From: Leishmania infantum JPCM5
Lineage: Eukaryota > Euglenozoa > Kinetoplastea > Trypanosomatida > Trypanosomatidae
DNA length: 64,000 nt
Direction: 5' to 3'
Assembly: GCF_000002875.2 (NCBI RefSeq)
Contig: NC_009413.2
Location: 1,155,271 to 1,219,270, forward strand
The position numbers and the translations under genes were made by a program. Below are positions 50,063 to 60,054 of the stretch, in pieces; within the stretch, counting starts at the first letter, position 1, and the number at the start of each line of letters is the position of its first letter. Below the pieces are notes generated by a model that searched no databases, was not told the origin of the DNA, and was given only the letters and a program-made list of their open reading frames with translations.

Positions 50063-50480
50063 TCCTTTTTTGTTGTGTTTGTGCTCTTCTTCCTGCTTCA
50101 TTCTGTTCCGCTCTGGTGCTCTGCAACTACGCTCTGCCGTGTTTCAGAAAAAACAACAACAAATGAACATAATCAACGAATAAAGGTGTTCATCAACGCT
50201 GTGGGAGAGGCAAGGAATGGACTTCGAGAAGGTTCAAAAGTCCACCTCGCGTATTTACTTGTACCCAAGCAAATACGACTGCCAAGCAGTTTTCTTGCTT
50301 GGCTCTCCACTCATGGCGTACCCGGTTGCTCTCTCTCCTTTCCACCTCGACAGTGGTTTAGCTGCGTACGTCGCGTCTAATGTCAGCGTGTCCCTTCTCT
50401 ATGCTGAGCCTCTCTTCGTCCGCTGGTGGGCTCCTCCTCTTTACGTTTGTGCGCCGCCAACGTCATGAAACGCAGAAGCG
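50063..50480. other. Intergenic region
   Basis: T/C-rich. An A-rich stretch at about 50145-50180 is followed by a pyrimidine tract at 50330-50450. No gene seen. Confidence 0.5.
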
Positions 50481-50858
50481 ATGCGAACAATGGCAAAACC
50501 AGCGACGTCCGACCCTGAGAGAGGTTTGTCTGACGACGGTTACAGCGCCTTTCGTCGCCTGCTGCTCATTGAGCTATCCGTTTTGCGGCGCCGCTACGGA
50601 CTCCTCTCCGAGGACCATCACGATGACGCTAACGGGCACGCCATGCCCACCTCTGCCGCTGCCCGCGGCGCCGCGCCTTTTTCTGCGTTCGAGACCTCCT
50701 CCGTGGACGAAGAGACGGGCGCCCTCTGTCAGAGCGACCGGGACGCGATCGAGGCGCTTTTTCACTCCATCGACGATTTCGCGCGTGAGTTCAACGAGGG
50801 CAAAGGCGAGGTGGAGCGCGATGACATTGTCTCCAAGATTATGCGCGATATAGTATAG
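50481..50858 (+). CDS. Small acidic protein of unknown function
   Basis: This is a 125-residue protein: a helix rich in Leu and Arg (YSAFRRLLLIELSVLRRRYG), a low-complexity His/Asp/Ala middle, and an acidic helical C-terminus (DAIEALFHSIDDFAREFNEG). Helix-linker-helix layout, no membrane segment and no recognised family. The size fits a subunit of a larger complex. A second Met at codon 4 is an alternative start. Confidence 0.65.
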   Translation: MRTMAKPATSDPERGLSDDGYSAFRRLLLIELSVLRRRYGLLSEDHHDDANGHAMPTSAAARGAAPFSAFETSSVDEETGALCQSDRDAIEALFHSIDDFAREFNEGKGEVERDDIVSKIMRDIV

Positions 50859-51367
50859 GGAGTGACCTCTACCAGCGGCGCCTGCTGTCGCGTGTCACGC
50901 GGAAAGATACACTGAAATCAACAGCAAGTAGCCGACGAAAAGGATTTTTGCGGTGTCTGCATGCTCTAATCGCCGGTCGACGCCTCGGACCACTTGTGCG
51001 TCATGCAAGGCGTATCCGCGCCACTCCGTGTGGGAGTGCTTCCCGCGTTCTGTGTGTCTCAACGGCGATGTCGTGCGTAGAGGCGCGTGTTCTCATGGGG
51101 AAGTGTGCCCCGCCGCCCTCTCCTTTCCTCTTGCACGGACTGGCGCTCATGTTGCTGCCATTCGTACCTCTCTCCACGTGATGTGCTTCCTTTCCTTTTC
51201 TTTTTTGTTCTGACTGCATCTGCACGACGACGCCCATTTCTTTCGCACGTACTCGCTCCCTAAACTCTCCGACCTCGGTGACGCACTCCTTCTTCTCGCA
51301 CATCGCCAAATACGTTCATTTCACCGTCCTCGAAAAGCATGCACGCACGGCAGCATTGCATCCAAAC
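50859..51367. other. Intergenic region
   Basis: Pyrimidine tract at 51186-51215 and again near 51280-51300, ahead of the ribosomal protein gene. No gene seen. Confidence 0.5.
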
Positions 51368-51853
51368 ATGACTGCACCGAGGAACAAGATCCACCGCATC
51401 GGCAAGAGGAAGGGCGCGACCCTGAAGGACGTCAGCGCCTGGCGCTGGATCAAGACGGCGGCGCGCCATTTCAAACAGGAGGGCAAGATCTTTGTGCCGA
51501 ACTGCACCGAGATCATGAAGAGCTCCCACGGCCGCGAGCGCGCGCCGCAGAACCCGGACTGGTACTACATCCGCTGCGCCGCCGTCCTGCGCGCCATCTA
51601 CCTGCGCCCTGGCGTGGGTTACGGTGGCCTAAGCAAGCGCTTCGGCAACAAGAAGAACTACGGCAGCCGCCCCGAGCACACCGTGACCTCCTCTACCGGT
51701 CCCCTCCACTGGGCCTGCAAGTCGCTGACGAAGCTCGGCCTCGTGGAGCCTGGTGCGCAGGCTGGTCAGCGCCTGACCCGCAAGGGCCACAAGTTCGCTG
51801 ACTCCCTGGCCTTCCAGGTTCAGATCCGCAAATTCGGCCAATCCAAGGCGTAA
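51368..51853 (+). CDS. RPS19: 40S ribosomal protein S19 (eS19)
   Basis: This 161-residue eukaryotic small-subunit ribosomal protein binds the head of the 40S subunit and is needed for 18S rRNA maturation. Family landmarks are DWYYIRCAAVLRAIYLRPGV, GGLSKRFGNKKNYGSRPEH and the LVEPGAQAGQRLTRKGHKFAD C-terminal segment. The N-terminus has a short basic extension (TAPRNKIHRIGKRKGA) relative to animal eS19. Codons are extremely biased (CGC, AAG, CTG), as in highly expressed genes. Start: the ATG that gives the family N-terminus. Confidence 0.97.
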   Translation: MTAPRNKIHRIGKRKGATLKDVSAWRWIKTAARHFKQEGKIFVPNCTEIMKSSHGRERAPQNPDWYYIRCAAVLRAIYLRPGVGYGGLSKRFGNKKNYGSRPEHTVTSSTGPLHWACKSLTKLGLVEPGAQAGQRLTRKGHKFADSLAFQVQIRKFGQSKA

Positions 51854-52493
51854 ACCCGTGCCAGCATGTTTGTATCCTTTGCATTTTATTTTATATATAT
51901 ATATTTTTTTTTCATTTGCTAGTGAGGGATTCTCATGCGCGTATACATATAAAAAGAAAAAGCCAGACGGTGAGAGGGCACATCTGTGATCCTTGTGCAC
52001 CGTTTGTGGTGCGTGCCTGTGCTTCTCTGCGAAGCCATGTCTACGGCACGCTTCTCAGACACACGCAGTGCAGACAGCAGACGGCGAATGCTTTTTCTTC
52101 CTCTCCGTCTTCCTCGCGCCTGCTGGATAGCGGGTGGCGCATCGTGTTGTCATTCTCACCTCTGCTTGATAGGGTCACAGGCGGCCAGGAAGGCGAAGGG
52201 GGGGGGGAGGGGCATGGAAGGTGAAGAAGCCTGCTTAACGGAGGCGCCGTGCGTCATGTTGATGAGATGGTGGAATTTTCATTGGGCCGGTTCTATCCCG
52301 TAGTCGGTGTCCCGAACGGCTCACCTTTTTTTTTGCTGTCATTGTTGCGCTGCTCACGTTCTCCCCCTCCGTTTCTCTCACTTTGAAGGTGTCCTCGTCA
52401 CACATCCACTTCACTCTTGCCGGGGAGTCTGTTGGGCAACGTTCGCCGAGTAAAACGTTTTTTCGAGCCTTTCCATGAGGAAACCAAGGAGTA
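51854..52493. other. Intergenic region
   Basis: An AT run at about 51890-51904 with a following T run lies just after the eS19 stop. G run at about 52200-52207, T run at 52327-52334. No gene seen. Confidence 0.5.
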
Positions 52494-53651
52494 ATGCCGC
52501 CTCTCTATGCACTTTTTCGGGCGACCGCGAGTGCGGTCGTCGGGAGTGCCCTTGCCTCCGCCCACTATGCGCAGCGAGCCTCAGCGTTAACTTCTTCCGT
52601 CGTCGAGGGACCGGACGCCGGCACGGCCGACGCTGTTGCCAGCATGCGACTTCAGGATCAGACCATTCCGTGGGAGATTGAATGCGATGACTTTCGCCAT
52701 GGCTACCAGGCAAACACAGTGCAGCTGCAGATTCTTCGACTGCGCGCCGAATACGCGGCTTCGAGCGGTGAGAAGTCACCTGTCATACGCATCGTTGGAT
52801 TCTTCCCCGGGGTTGCGAGTAAAACCGTGTACGAGCATCTCACGAATGTGACGCTGCGGCGCGGGTGGGACTGTAACTACACCAATTTTGAGCAGTTCTC
52901 TGGAAAATGCCCTTCTACACTGGCCGAAGTCGATGCGTTGCAGCGCCCCTTCGCCGCCGTGGCGAACGTGCGCCCCTGCTGCTCTGGCGATGTGTGCACC
53001 CTTGTCCCAGATGTGGCGGGCGTCGTGCTCGACGACCATGGCTGGTTCACACACCGCGTCGGTGGTCCGTTGCTGCGCCGCTTCGGCCTGGCGGACCGGC
53101 TGTTTCAGTACGAGCGTCTAACCTACGAGTACTACTTCGGCGAAGGCGCTGCAGTCACGTCCACGGGCGCTGCTACTGCTAGTAAAATGTACGACGTTCT
53201 CTTTAGCGGGTCCAAACGCACGCGTGAGGCGGCTTCAACAGCTGCGCCACCGCTTCGTGCATGGCTTCAGGCAAATCGCGAGGCTGTGCCATGTGAAGAG
53301 GTAGACATGAACTTCCAACATATCCTGCTTGTCCCGATTGCCGATGCAGAGGCGCAGCTGTTTCGCAATTCAGACCAGCTTCGCTCGCTGTGCACCATGG
53401 GAAGCATGATCGACGTGACGAGCACTAAGCTCGTTTACGATGTATGGAAGGATACACAGCAGCGCGTGTTGGATGGCGCAGCGTCGTCACCGGGCACCCT
53501 TCTCATCATGAGCTCTGCAAACAATGTTGGCATACCAGCGCTGCTGCCGCGGTGGGCACAGAAAACAATTTTGTCCACCATGTCGCATAAGGCTTACGGC
53601 TACCTACTAAAGGCTTGCCAGGAGTACTCCAGTCACCAGGATTCTGTTTGA
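52494..53651 (+). CDS. START-like lipid-binding domain protein
   Basis: This is a 385-residue protein. From about residue 60 to the end it follows the START layout: IRIVGFFPGVASKTVYEHL with TLRRGWDCNYTNFEQF (the helix/strand pair ending in a W-D), several beta strands (HILLVPIADAEAQLF, TKLVYDVWKDTQQRVL), and a terminal helix in ALLPRWAQKTILSTMSHKAY like the lid helix after the (I)P-x-x-L segment. It is more diverged than the other START protein in this window. The N-terminus (MPPLYALFRATASAVVGSAL) is hydrophobic and could be a targeting or membrane segment. The ATG at 52494 is the first in frame. Confidence 0.7.
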   Translation: MPPLYALFRATASAVVGSALASAHYAQRASALTSSVVEGPDAGTADAVASMRLQDQTIPWEIECDDFRHGYQANTVQLQILRLRAEYAASSGEKSPVIRIVGFFPGVASKTVYEHLTNVTLRRGWDCNYTNFEQFSGKCPSTLAEVDALQRPFAAVANVRPCCSGDVCTLVPDVAGVVLDDHGWFTHRVGGPLLRRFGLADRLFQYERLTYEYYFGEGAAVTSTGAATASKMYDVLFSGSKRTREAASTAAPPLRAWLQANREAVPCEEVDMNFQHILLVPIADAEAQLFRNSDQLRSLCTMGSMIDVTSTKLVYDVWKDTQQRVLDGAASSPGTLLIMSSANNVGIPALLPRWAQKTILSTMSHKAYGYLLKACQEYSSHQDSV

Positions 53652-54502
53652 GCGCCGGAGTAGAAGACGGCGAAATGTGAGGATAGTTCCGTATATGCCT
53701 TCCCCAACGTGTACATCAAGAATAGTTAGAGAATCTCCCATTAGTAGTAGCAGGCACCGGTTGGTGCGCGCAATATAGCAAACCAATCTCCGTTGTATGG
53801 CCTTCAAGTTTGTCCACCTTCCTCCTTCACGCACCCGAACTGTACTGTCTAAAGAAGTGAACAGAAGAAAGACGAAGAGAAGGAGAGCCCGCCATGCATC
53901 TTTGTGGCGTGCAGGGGTGCTGGTCTCTCTGGTGATGTGCTGCCCTTCAGTCGCCCTACCCCCTCCCATTCCGCTCCTTGTGTCCCCTTCCGAGAACTCG
54001 TTCTCCTCTTCTACCGTTTTCCAAGCTGTTTTTCACTTCCCCTACGTTTCGTGTCTTAGTGCGAGCCACTCATTCTCTATCCGCGCCATCTGTTTCTAAG
54101 CAGAAGATGCGGTACGCTCTGTCATGCATCTTTTGCGAATAGACGTCCTCCATACCTCTGTTCGCTTGTTCCGCTTGCGTTTTTGTCGATATTCTTTGTT
54201 CGCCCTCTCTTCCTCCCGAGCGATGCGTGATAGTTTCTGTGCATTTCAGTGTGCCCGCATCACATGGGCCTTCTTCTTGTTCGGTGTCTTCTCCATTATG
54301 CCCTCATACGCGTGTGTGTGTCTTCGGTGCCGGCAATGCGTCTCGCCGCGCCTTTGCTCCTCTTGTTCTCCCCTTCCTTCGTTCAAAACGCTTGAGACAA
54401 GATTCGGACGCCAGATTCAGCGTTCGTGCGCCACCGCACGGACCATGAACGTTCAGCATGCGCATGTGAACGTGGCATTTTGTTGCGGACACCACGACAC
54501 CC

Positions 54503-56110
54503 GTGGACAAGGCTGTGGAACTCCACGACTTTGCAACCGCCGGCACCAGGGCTGATTCGCGGTCCTGTGCGGTAAGGTGCCCCGATGCGCGTCAAGGATA
54601 CCGTGCAGTATTCCGAAGTTGTGTTGTGCGAGCCTCCGCAGGCGGCGATGGAAGCTGTGAGGCGCCTCTCCCATCCCTTCCGCGACGTTGGAGAAGACCT
54701 GCCCCGCTCGGTCGCAGGTTCCCCTTGCTCTTTTGGAGTTTTGAATGAGACACATCTTGGAGGTATAAGAGCAGCTACCAGCTTCCGCGAAGGGCCAGAC
54801 CACTTCGCCGGCCCGCGTGAGGACGCAGCTTGCCCGAGTATCGGGAGGTGTTTCTGTGTAGCGACCGTGTCTATTTGGCAGGCCGCGAGAACCAGCGGCA
54901 CATGCCATTTCTCACTATCACGTACATTGAGGCCCGTTAGACGAGAGTGATGCGCTGGTTTTCCGCCGCGCAGCCGCCGCATCTCCTCGGCATTCGTCAC
55001 ACAACTGCCAGTTGCCGGAGGCACGCTTTCTGCCTGCAAGAAAGGTGTTCGGGGAAGGGGTCGGGTGGGGGTGGGGACTGTAGAAGGGGAGACGCGACAA
55101 GCCTGGCAAAATCCCCGGCTGCACTGCAGCGGTGCAGCTGACGCTATTCCGTGCCGGTCATAGCGGTGCCCGGGATCTCTCCACTGTTCGTGGAGGCCCG
55201 GTTCTGGAGGTTGTCCACCTTTGTAGCTACCGCTGGGTGAAGAGTCCATCGACAGTGGATAGAGCCGTTTGGCTGCTCATGGCAGTCTTTGAGGGCGCCT
55301 CCATTCTCTACACGAGACAGGCTCTGGTGGCGGTGCACCTTCGCCACTGAGACGGTGGTAAGACGGATTCGACTTCTGCTCGGTTCGGCGCGCCTGCGAG
55401 AAGTCTTTTTATTTGAATTTCATCATTGACGGCGCCGTGTATACACGCTTCACCAGCAGGTGAATGGAGATGGCCGACTTCCCCATCTGCGAACAGGTGG
55501 TAGATTTCTTTCTGCTTGGCGACTCCCCGCGACTCACTCTCGCCGATCTCGCCTGGACATCAAGTGAGAAGCATCGTGTTTCTCAGCTGCATCAGCTACG
55601 TTTTGCGTTCGTTATCGTGCGCTTCTTCCGCAAAGGGGAGGGGCTCGACCGTCTGCGCCATTGTCAGCCCCGGTGAACGATGAATTTGAAAGCGACAAAG
55701 GTAGGCGACATCCCTCATCTATGCGCGCACTACCACGCAGAAGGTGCTGGACTGTCGCGGCTGCAGCGCTGTGACGGACCCCTCTCATCTTGCGCGAAGC
55801 GCAGAGGTGGAGGTAGCGTGTCTACGCGACTGCGACGAATCTGCGCTGGGACCGCTACAGTCCCTCGCCGGCATTAGCGCCTCGGAGGTGCCAGGTACTC
55901 TCGCACAAACCTCCCCGTCAGCGTGCGACCGTTCTCCATTTGCCCCCCCCCCCCGGAGACCGCGGCAACGCTGTATGGGTGCCAATCTCCACGACAGCAA
56001 ACGAACGCTACCTTCACCCGACGAACCCTGCATATCGAGGGGTGGTAATTCGTGTGCCTCCGCTTCGACATGCTGTTCAAAGTCCGTCTACCTCATGACC
56101 GAGACATCTA
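54503..56110 (+). pseudogene. Broken gene(s), partly LRR-like
   Basis: Several + strand pieces in different frames read like one decayed protein-coding region. 54585-54750 contains VVLCEPPQAAMEAVRRLSHP. 54830-54940 contains EYREVFLCSDRVYLAGRENQ and TITYIEAR before a stop. 55132-55350 contains GGPVLEVVHLCSYRWV. 55464-55676 (70 codons from an ATG) contains MADFPICEQVVDFFLLGDSP. 55740-55880 contains VLDCRGCSAVTDPSHLA, an LRR-like unit. 56000-56050 adds a final piece. Stops and frame changes separate them. The order and the LRR-like unit suggest a dead relative of the LRR gene downstream, but this cannot be confirmed by eye. A 288-codon minus-strand frame over 54383-55249 is taken as its shadow. 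Confidence 0.5.
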
Positions 56111-57070
56111 CCTATCTCCCCGCGTTGGTCATCTGACTACCCTTCTCCTCGTGTATGTTTTTGCTCAAATGCCCGCCGCTCGTCTCCACCCTCTGCCTTC
56201 TGCTTCTCTGATTCTTTTTTTTCCCTCCTCCTCCAAGACTGTGTCGTGCGTGTAATGATTCGTCCAGTATGTGCGTGTGTGTGTGCATGCCCCGTACGCG
56301 CGCCCTGCTGGTGGCGCTCGCTCTTTTTCTCGCCTCCTCTCCCCGGTCGCTTACATTTCTTTGTTTGGTTCTTCACTTCCGACCGGTGCACCGGCCCTCG
56401 TCTGTATATCAGCAGTCGAATGCCGAGGTCATGCTGAATGCCCTTTTCCTCCACTTCTTTTTCTGGAGACCAGCCGTGTGTCTCGGTCGGTGTGTGTAGG
56501 CCTCTTTTCTCTCCCCTTACTGTAATGTGTACCTGAAAAATACCCCTCTCCCGTCGTTTCTCGGCAAAGAGGAGACAAGGGGAAAAGAAAGGAAAGCAGA
56601 CGGTGCTGTTGAGAGTTTCTGGAGTTGCCCTGATGCGTGGAGGCGCTGTCGTTTAGCGGCGGGGGGTACAGAGAGCCGGCTGGTGCTTTGTTTTGTGCGT
56701 ATGGGCGCCTGCGGACCATCTACGCTTGTGTGACTTTGCCTCTTTCGAGGCGTGCCGTCACCCTGATCGACTCTGCTCTCATTCACACAGGAGTATCACA
56801 AGAGTTGGAATCAGCTACAGAGATTCGACTCCATCACAATTTTTTTTCCCTTTACCCCGTATTTCTACGCAATAGTTGCCGGATCATTTTTTCTCTTCTA
56901 CGAGATGTGTGCGGGGTACGGCCAGCTTTTCCTTTTCTGATCTTCCATGACGGATCTTTCCGTTGTTGCTGCCTCTGTACACATTTGGCGCCTTCCTCCC
57001 ACTCGTGGAGGTCTGACTCGGAACGATGACGCGCTAGCAGGGACTGGAAATCACTTTAGAGGTCGTGACA

Positions 57071-57270
57071 ATGGGTGGCGTGTTTTCTGGTCTCGCCGCG
57101 CACGTCGGTAGTGGTCGACGGTTGCTTGCATCGCTTTGGCGGCGCTTCCTTTACAAGATCACTCTGATCCTCCTCGGGCACCGCAGGTGCTCCGCATATC
57201 GTGAACCCTTCACCGGTGCGTAGGAGGACGTCGCAAATCCGTTACCGGAGACACCCTTTGCTCCGAGTCT
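57071..57270 (+). pseudogene. Relic of an ARF/ARL-type small GTPase N-terminus
   Basis: An ATG frame of 50 codons (57071-57223) begins MGGVFSGL, the myristoylation-type start of ARF/ARL proteins, then has a basic helix and FLYKITLILLG, the strand before the P-loop. Exactly where the P-loop should follow, the sequence is out of frame. In the +1 frame it gives AG-x-x-x-IVN, resembling AGKTTIVN, and frame 0 then resumes with FTG. After a stop, 57224-57265 reads EDVANPLPETPFAPS, like the effector region before the DxxG motif. Nothing GTPase-like continues beyond. It looks like a truncated, mutated gene. Confidence 0.45.
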
Positions 57271-57939
57271 CTTTTTTTCTCTTGCGTGCTCTCTTTTGTG
57301 CCTTTGGCGCTGTACTGACGACTTTCGATTGTCTCTAGTACAGAAGCGTTTGTGTTCCGGCTCCCCATTTCCTTCTCGACTACACGTATCGAGAGGTGTA
57401 GAACAGGACGCGTATCGGTCGATGGCGCAACAACAAACCATCAGGAATTGCTTCTTGGACCGTACAGTTTCCTCGGTTCCAGACACACAGCTCCCACTCA
57501 TGCGCGACTGCGGCGGTCGCTTTTACTTCATTTCAGCACCAAGACTACAGGTAAAGCTTCAGCACGAGATACGAGTCCTCTCTCTCTCTCTTTCAGAGGA
57601 CGAGGGTCGATGGAGGGGGGCGGGGGGGTGGGCAAAAAAAAATTCGCCTTCCTGGAAGCAGTTGAACAACACAGCGGCCGAGGGGGGCCCGCGATGAGGC
57701 AGATACATGCGGGCTGTCGTGGGCTTCTAAGCATGCGTGAAAACGCTTGTCTGCTTTTCTCAACATATGTCTCTCTCTCTATGCCTTTCTCATCAAAAAA
57801 AGAATCTATTGCTCGCTTTCTTTTGCGTCTTCTCAAGCCACTCTCTCCCTATCCTTGTGCGTTTTCTCGAGTTGTAAACACTTGCTCGTGTTGCACGGTT
57901 TGCCCACGGTGCCCATCGTGCTTTGCCAGCACTCGTGAG

Positions 57940-60054
57940 ATGGAGCGCGTTGCTGATGATGTGCAGCGTGCGCATCAAAGTTTACTCCCTACTGAAACGT
58001 ACCGGATTAGTGGCAACAAAGGGCTCCAGCTTCTCGACGCATTGGCGTACGATCCACTGGCGCTGGCGCTGTGCTCTCTGTCCGGCAGAGCTTCCTTTGC
58101 CGTGGCTGCGGTGTCGCCTAGTGCGCGTCTGTATAGCGAGCTTCTCTTTGGCGCCATCGGCAACAGCAACCCGACGGTCGATCTCTCTGGGAACCGCGTT
58201 TTCCACACAGTCGAGTACGGGCGAGTACCCTATGATTTGCGCCAGGTGCTTTACTTTTCCGGCTGGTGGCTAAAGAAGAGCGCTCTCCCCTTGAAGGCCA
58301 AGGGCGCCTCTGCCATGTACACGCTGCTTGCCGCCCCTGCGGACGTCTCGTCCAGGGTCGAAGCGGTCGAACTTGGCTTGAAGGAGTACTACGCCCTGAA
58401 CCCGTACGCGCTGCAACCTGAGCGAGTCGATGCGCGAGTTACGGGCGAGATCGACAATGCACTCTGCACAGCTCTGGCGTCACCGACACTTCACTTGCGT
58501 TCCCTACACGTTGGCGGCTGCAGCAACACCACTTTGCAGCTGATTTGGAAGCTTCCACAGCTGACGGACCTTTCCATCAATGGCATGCACGGAGCCCAGC
58601 TTTCCATGGACCGGCTGGCGTGTGCCTGTCGCTTGAAGAGCCTGTCGCTTGTCGGCGCACAATTTGAGCAGCTCGCCTTCTTCGAGGTCTGCCGAGCGCT
58701 CGTGGACGTGAATCTCGTGTACTGTCGTGACTTGCGCAGCCTCGGTCCACTGGCACGTGCCGCGCAACTGAGATACCTTACTGTTTCGAACAGCGACGTG
58801 GAGAATATTGACGGCCTTGACGAATGTGTGAGCCTGGAAAGCGTGAGATTCATCGAATGCGAACGACTCACAAGTCTCGCACCGCTTGCCGGGGCTCCGC
58901 GGCTGCGGACTCTCTCTGCCACGCGCTGCGCCTTGCGCGACATTCATGGACTGCATACGTGTCCGCATCTGGAAAGTGCGGATTTCAGCTGCTGTGCCGA
59001 GCTATTGAGCCTCGCGCCGCTGTCAGGTTCACCGCGGCTGAAAACGATCAACGCGGCGTGGAGCGGTGTGGAGGATATCCAGGGGCTGCACTTATGCCCA
59101 CAACTCGAGACTGTCGACTTCACAGAGCTAAAGCAACTACGGAGCCTGACAGCGTTGACCGGAGCTGTGCGGCTGAGGGTGATCAACGCGATGCTGAGCG
59201 GTACCGAAACCGTCGACGGCCTTAACCGGTGCCTACAGCTGGAGAGTGTGAACTTGACTGACTCACGCCGACTCACGAGTCTTGCACCGTTGGCCGGTGC
59301 TCCACGATTACGGATTCTCAACGCTCGCGGCTGCCCTGTAACCCTCATCGATGGGCTTGGCACTTGTCCGCAGCTCGAACATGTCAGCTTCCAATGCGCA
59401 AAGGGGCTGACGAGTCTCCTGCCGTTGGCCGGTGCGGCACAGCTGAGAGTTGTCGATGCGTCCTGGACCGGCTTGCAGAGCGTCGACGGGCTGGACCGGT
59501 GCTCGAGACTAGAGTGCGTTGACTTTACCGGTTGTCGTGGGGTGGTGAGTCTTGCGCCACTGTCCGGGTCGCCACGGTTGCGCGTCATCAAGGCATCTGA
59601 AAGTGCCGTCAACAACGTTGATGGACTGAACACCTGCCCCCAGCTCGAGCGCCTCCACGTCAACCGTTGCACGCGGTTAGCCAGTCTCGCACCGTTGGCG
59701 GGCGCGCCGCGGCTGCACAGCATAAATGCCTGCTGGAGTGGACTGGAGAACGTGAGCGGACTTAACCGGTGTCCGCGTCTGGTGTTCCTTGATGTCAGCC
59801 ACTGCCGCCAATTGCGAAGTCTCGCACCGCTCTCTGGTTCGCCGAGTTTACGCAGGATCGAAGCGAATCACAGCGCGCTGCAGCACTTGGATGACGTCGA
59901 CATATCGGCCAAAGTTCATTTCGACTATGTCTGGATAAGGCTCTCGCGTCGCGGACGAAATCCGGCAACGGCCTCTCATGACGATGCACCGACGATGGGT
60001 GGTGGGAGCAAGCCACACATGATCCCCAAAGGGCCGATCACTGGATGCGCATGA
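57940..60054 (+). CDS. Leucine-rich-repeat protein with nine 45-residue units
   Basis: This is a 704-residue protein. Residues 1-175 are non-repetitive. Less regular LRRs follow (about 185-265), then about nine tandem 45-residue units (58738-59950), each two LRRs long. The unit pattern is L-x-PL-x-G-x-P-x-L-x-x-h-x-A-x-x-S-x-h-x-x-h-x-GL-x-x-CPQLE-x-h-x-F, for example LAPLAGAPRLRTLSATRC and LAPLSGSPRLKTINAAWSG. A polar tail of about 40 residues ends it. There is no transmembrane helix or GPI signal, so it is probably intracellular. The ATG at 57940 is chosen because the open frame upstream passes through pyrimidine-rich sequence; in-frame ATGs at 57694 and 57784 cannot be excluded. Subtelomeric LRR proteins are common in trypanosomatids; the function is unknown. 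Confidence 0.85.
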   Translation: MERVADDVQRAHQSLLPTETYRISGNKGLQLLDALAYDPLALALCSLSGRASFAVAAVSPSARLYSELLFGAIGNSNPTVDLSGNRVFHTVEYGRVPYDLRQVLYFSGWWLKKSALPLKAKGASAMYTLLAAPADVSSRVEAVELGLKEYYALNPYALQPERVDARVTGEIDNALCTALASPTLHLRSLHVGGCSNTTLQLIWKLPQLTDLSINGMHGAQLSMDRLACACRLKSLSLVGAQFEQLAFFEVCRALVDVNLVYCRDLRSLGPLARAAQLRYLTVSNSDVENIDGLDECVSLESVRFIECERLTSLAPLAGAPRLRTLSATRCALRDIHGLHTCPHLESADFSCCAELLSLAPLSGSPRLKTINAAWSGVEDIQGLHLCPQLETVDFTELKQLRSLTALTGAVRLRVINAMLSGTETVDGLNRCLQLESVNLTDSRRLTSLAPLAGAPRLRILNARGCPVTLIDGLGTCPQLEHVSFQCAKGLTSLLPLAGAAQLRVVDASWTGLQSVDGLDRCSRLECVDFTGCRGVVSLAPLSGSPRLRVIKASESAVNNVDGLNTCPQLERLHVNRCTRLASLAPLAGAPRLHSINACWSGLENVSGLNRCPRLVFLDVSHCRQLRSLAPLSGSPSLRRIEANHSALQHLDDVDISAKVHFDYVWIRLSRRGRNPATASHDDAPTMGGGSKPHMIPKGPITGCA

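Larger units (their letters stand above)
53652..57939. other. 4.3-kb interval with gene relics only
   Basis: 53652-54400 is UTR-like. 54500-56100 holds a broken LRR-like gene region and 57071-57270 an ARF/ARL-like relic, both listed separately. 56150-57060 and 57270-57930 are pyrimidine-rich with no coding signal, the latter being the splice region for the LRR gene. Confidence 0.5.

Noticed and set aside
54383..55249. 288-codon minus-strand open frame
   Set aside because: The opposite strand carries better protein-like pieces, and the frame has a low-complexity composition. It is best explained as a shadow of a decayed + strand gene.
57352..57939. 196-residue N-terminal extension of the LRR protein
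   Set aside because: The frame passes through pyrimidine-rich sequence and homopolymers and opens at a non-ATG codon. Internal ATGs remain possible but unlikely.
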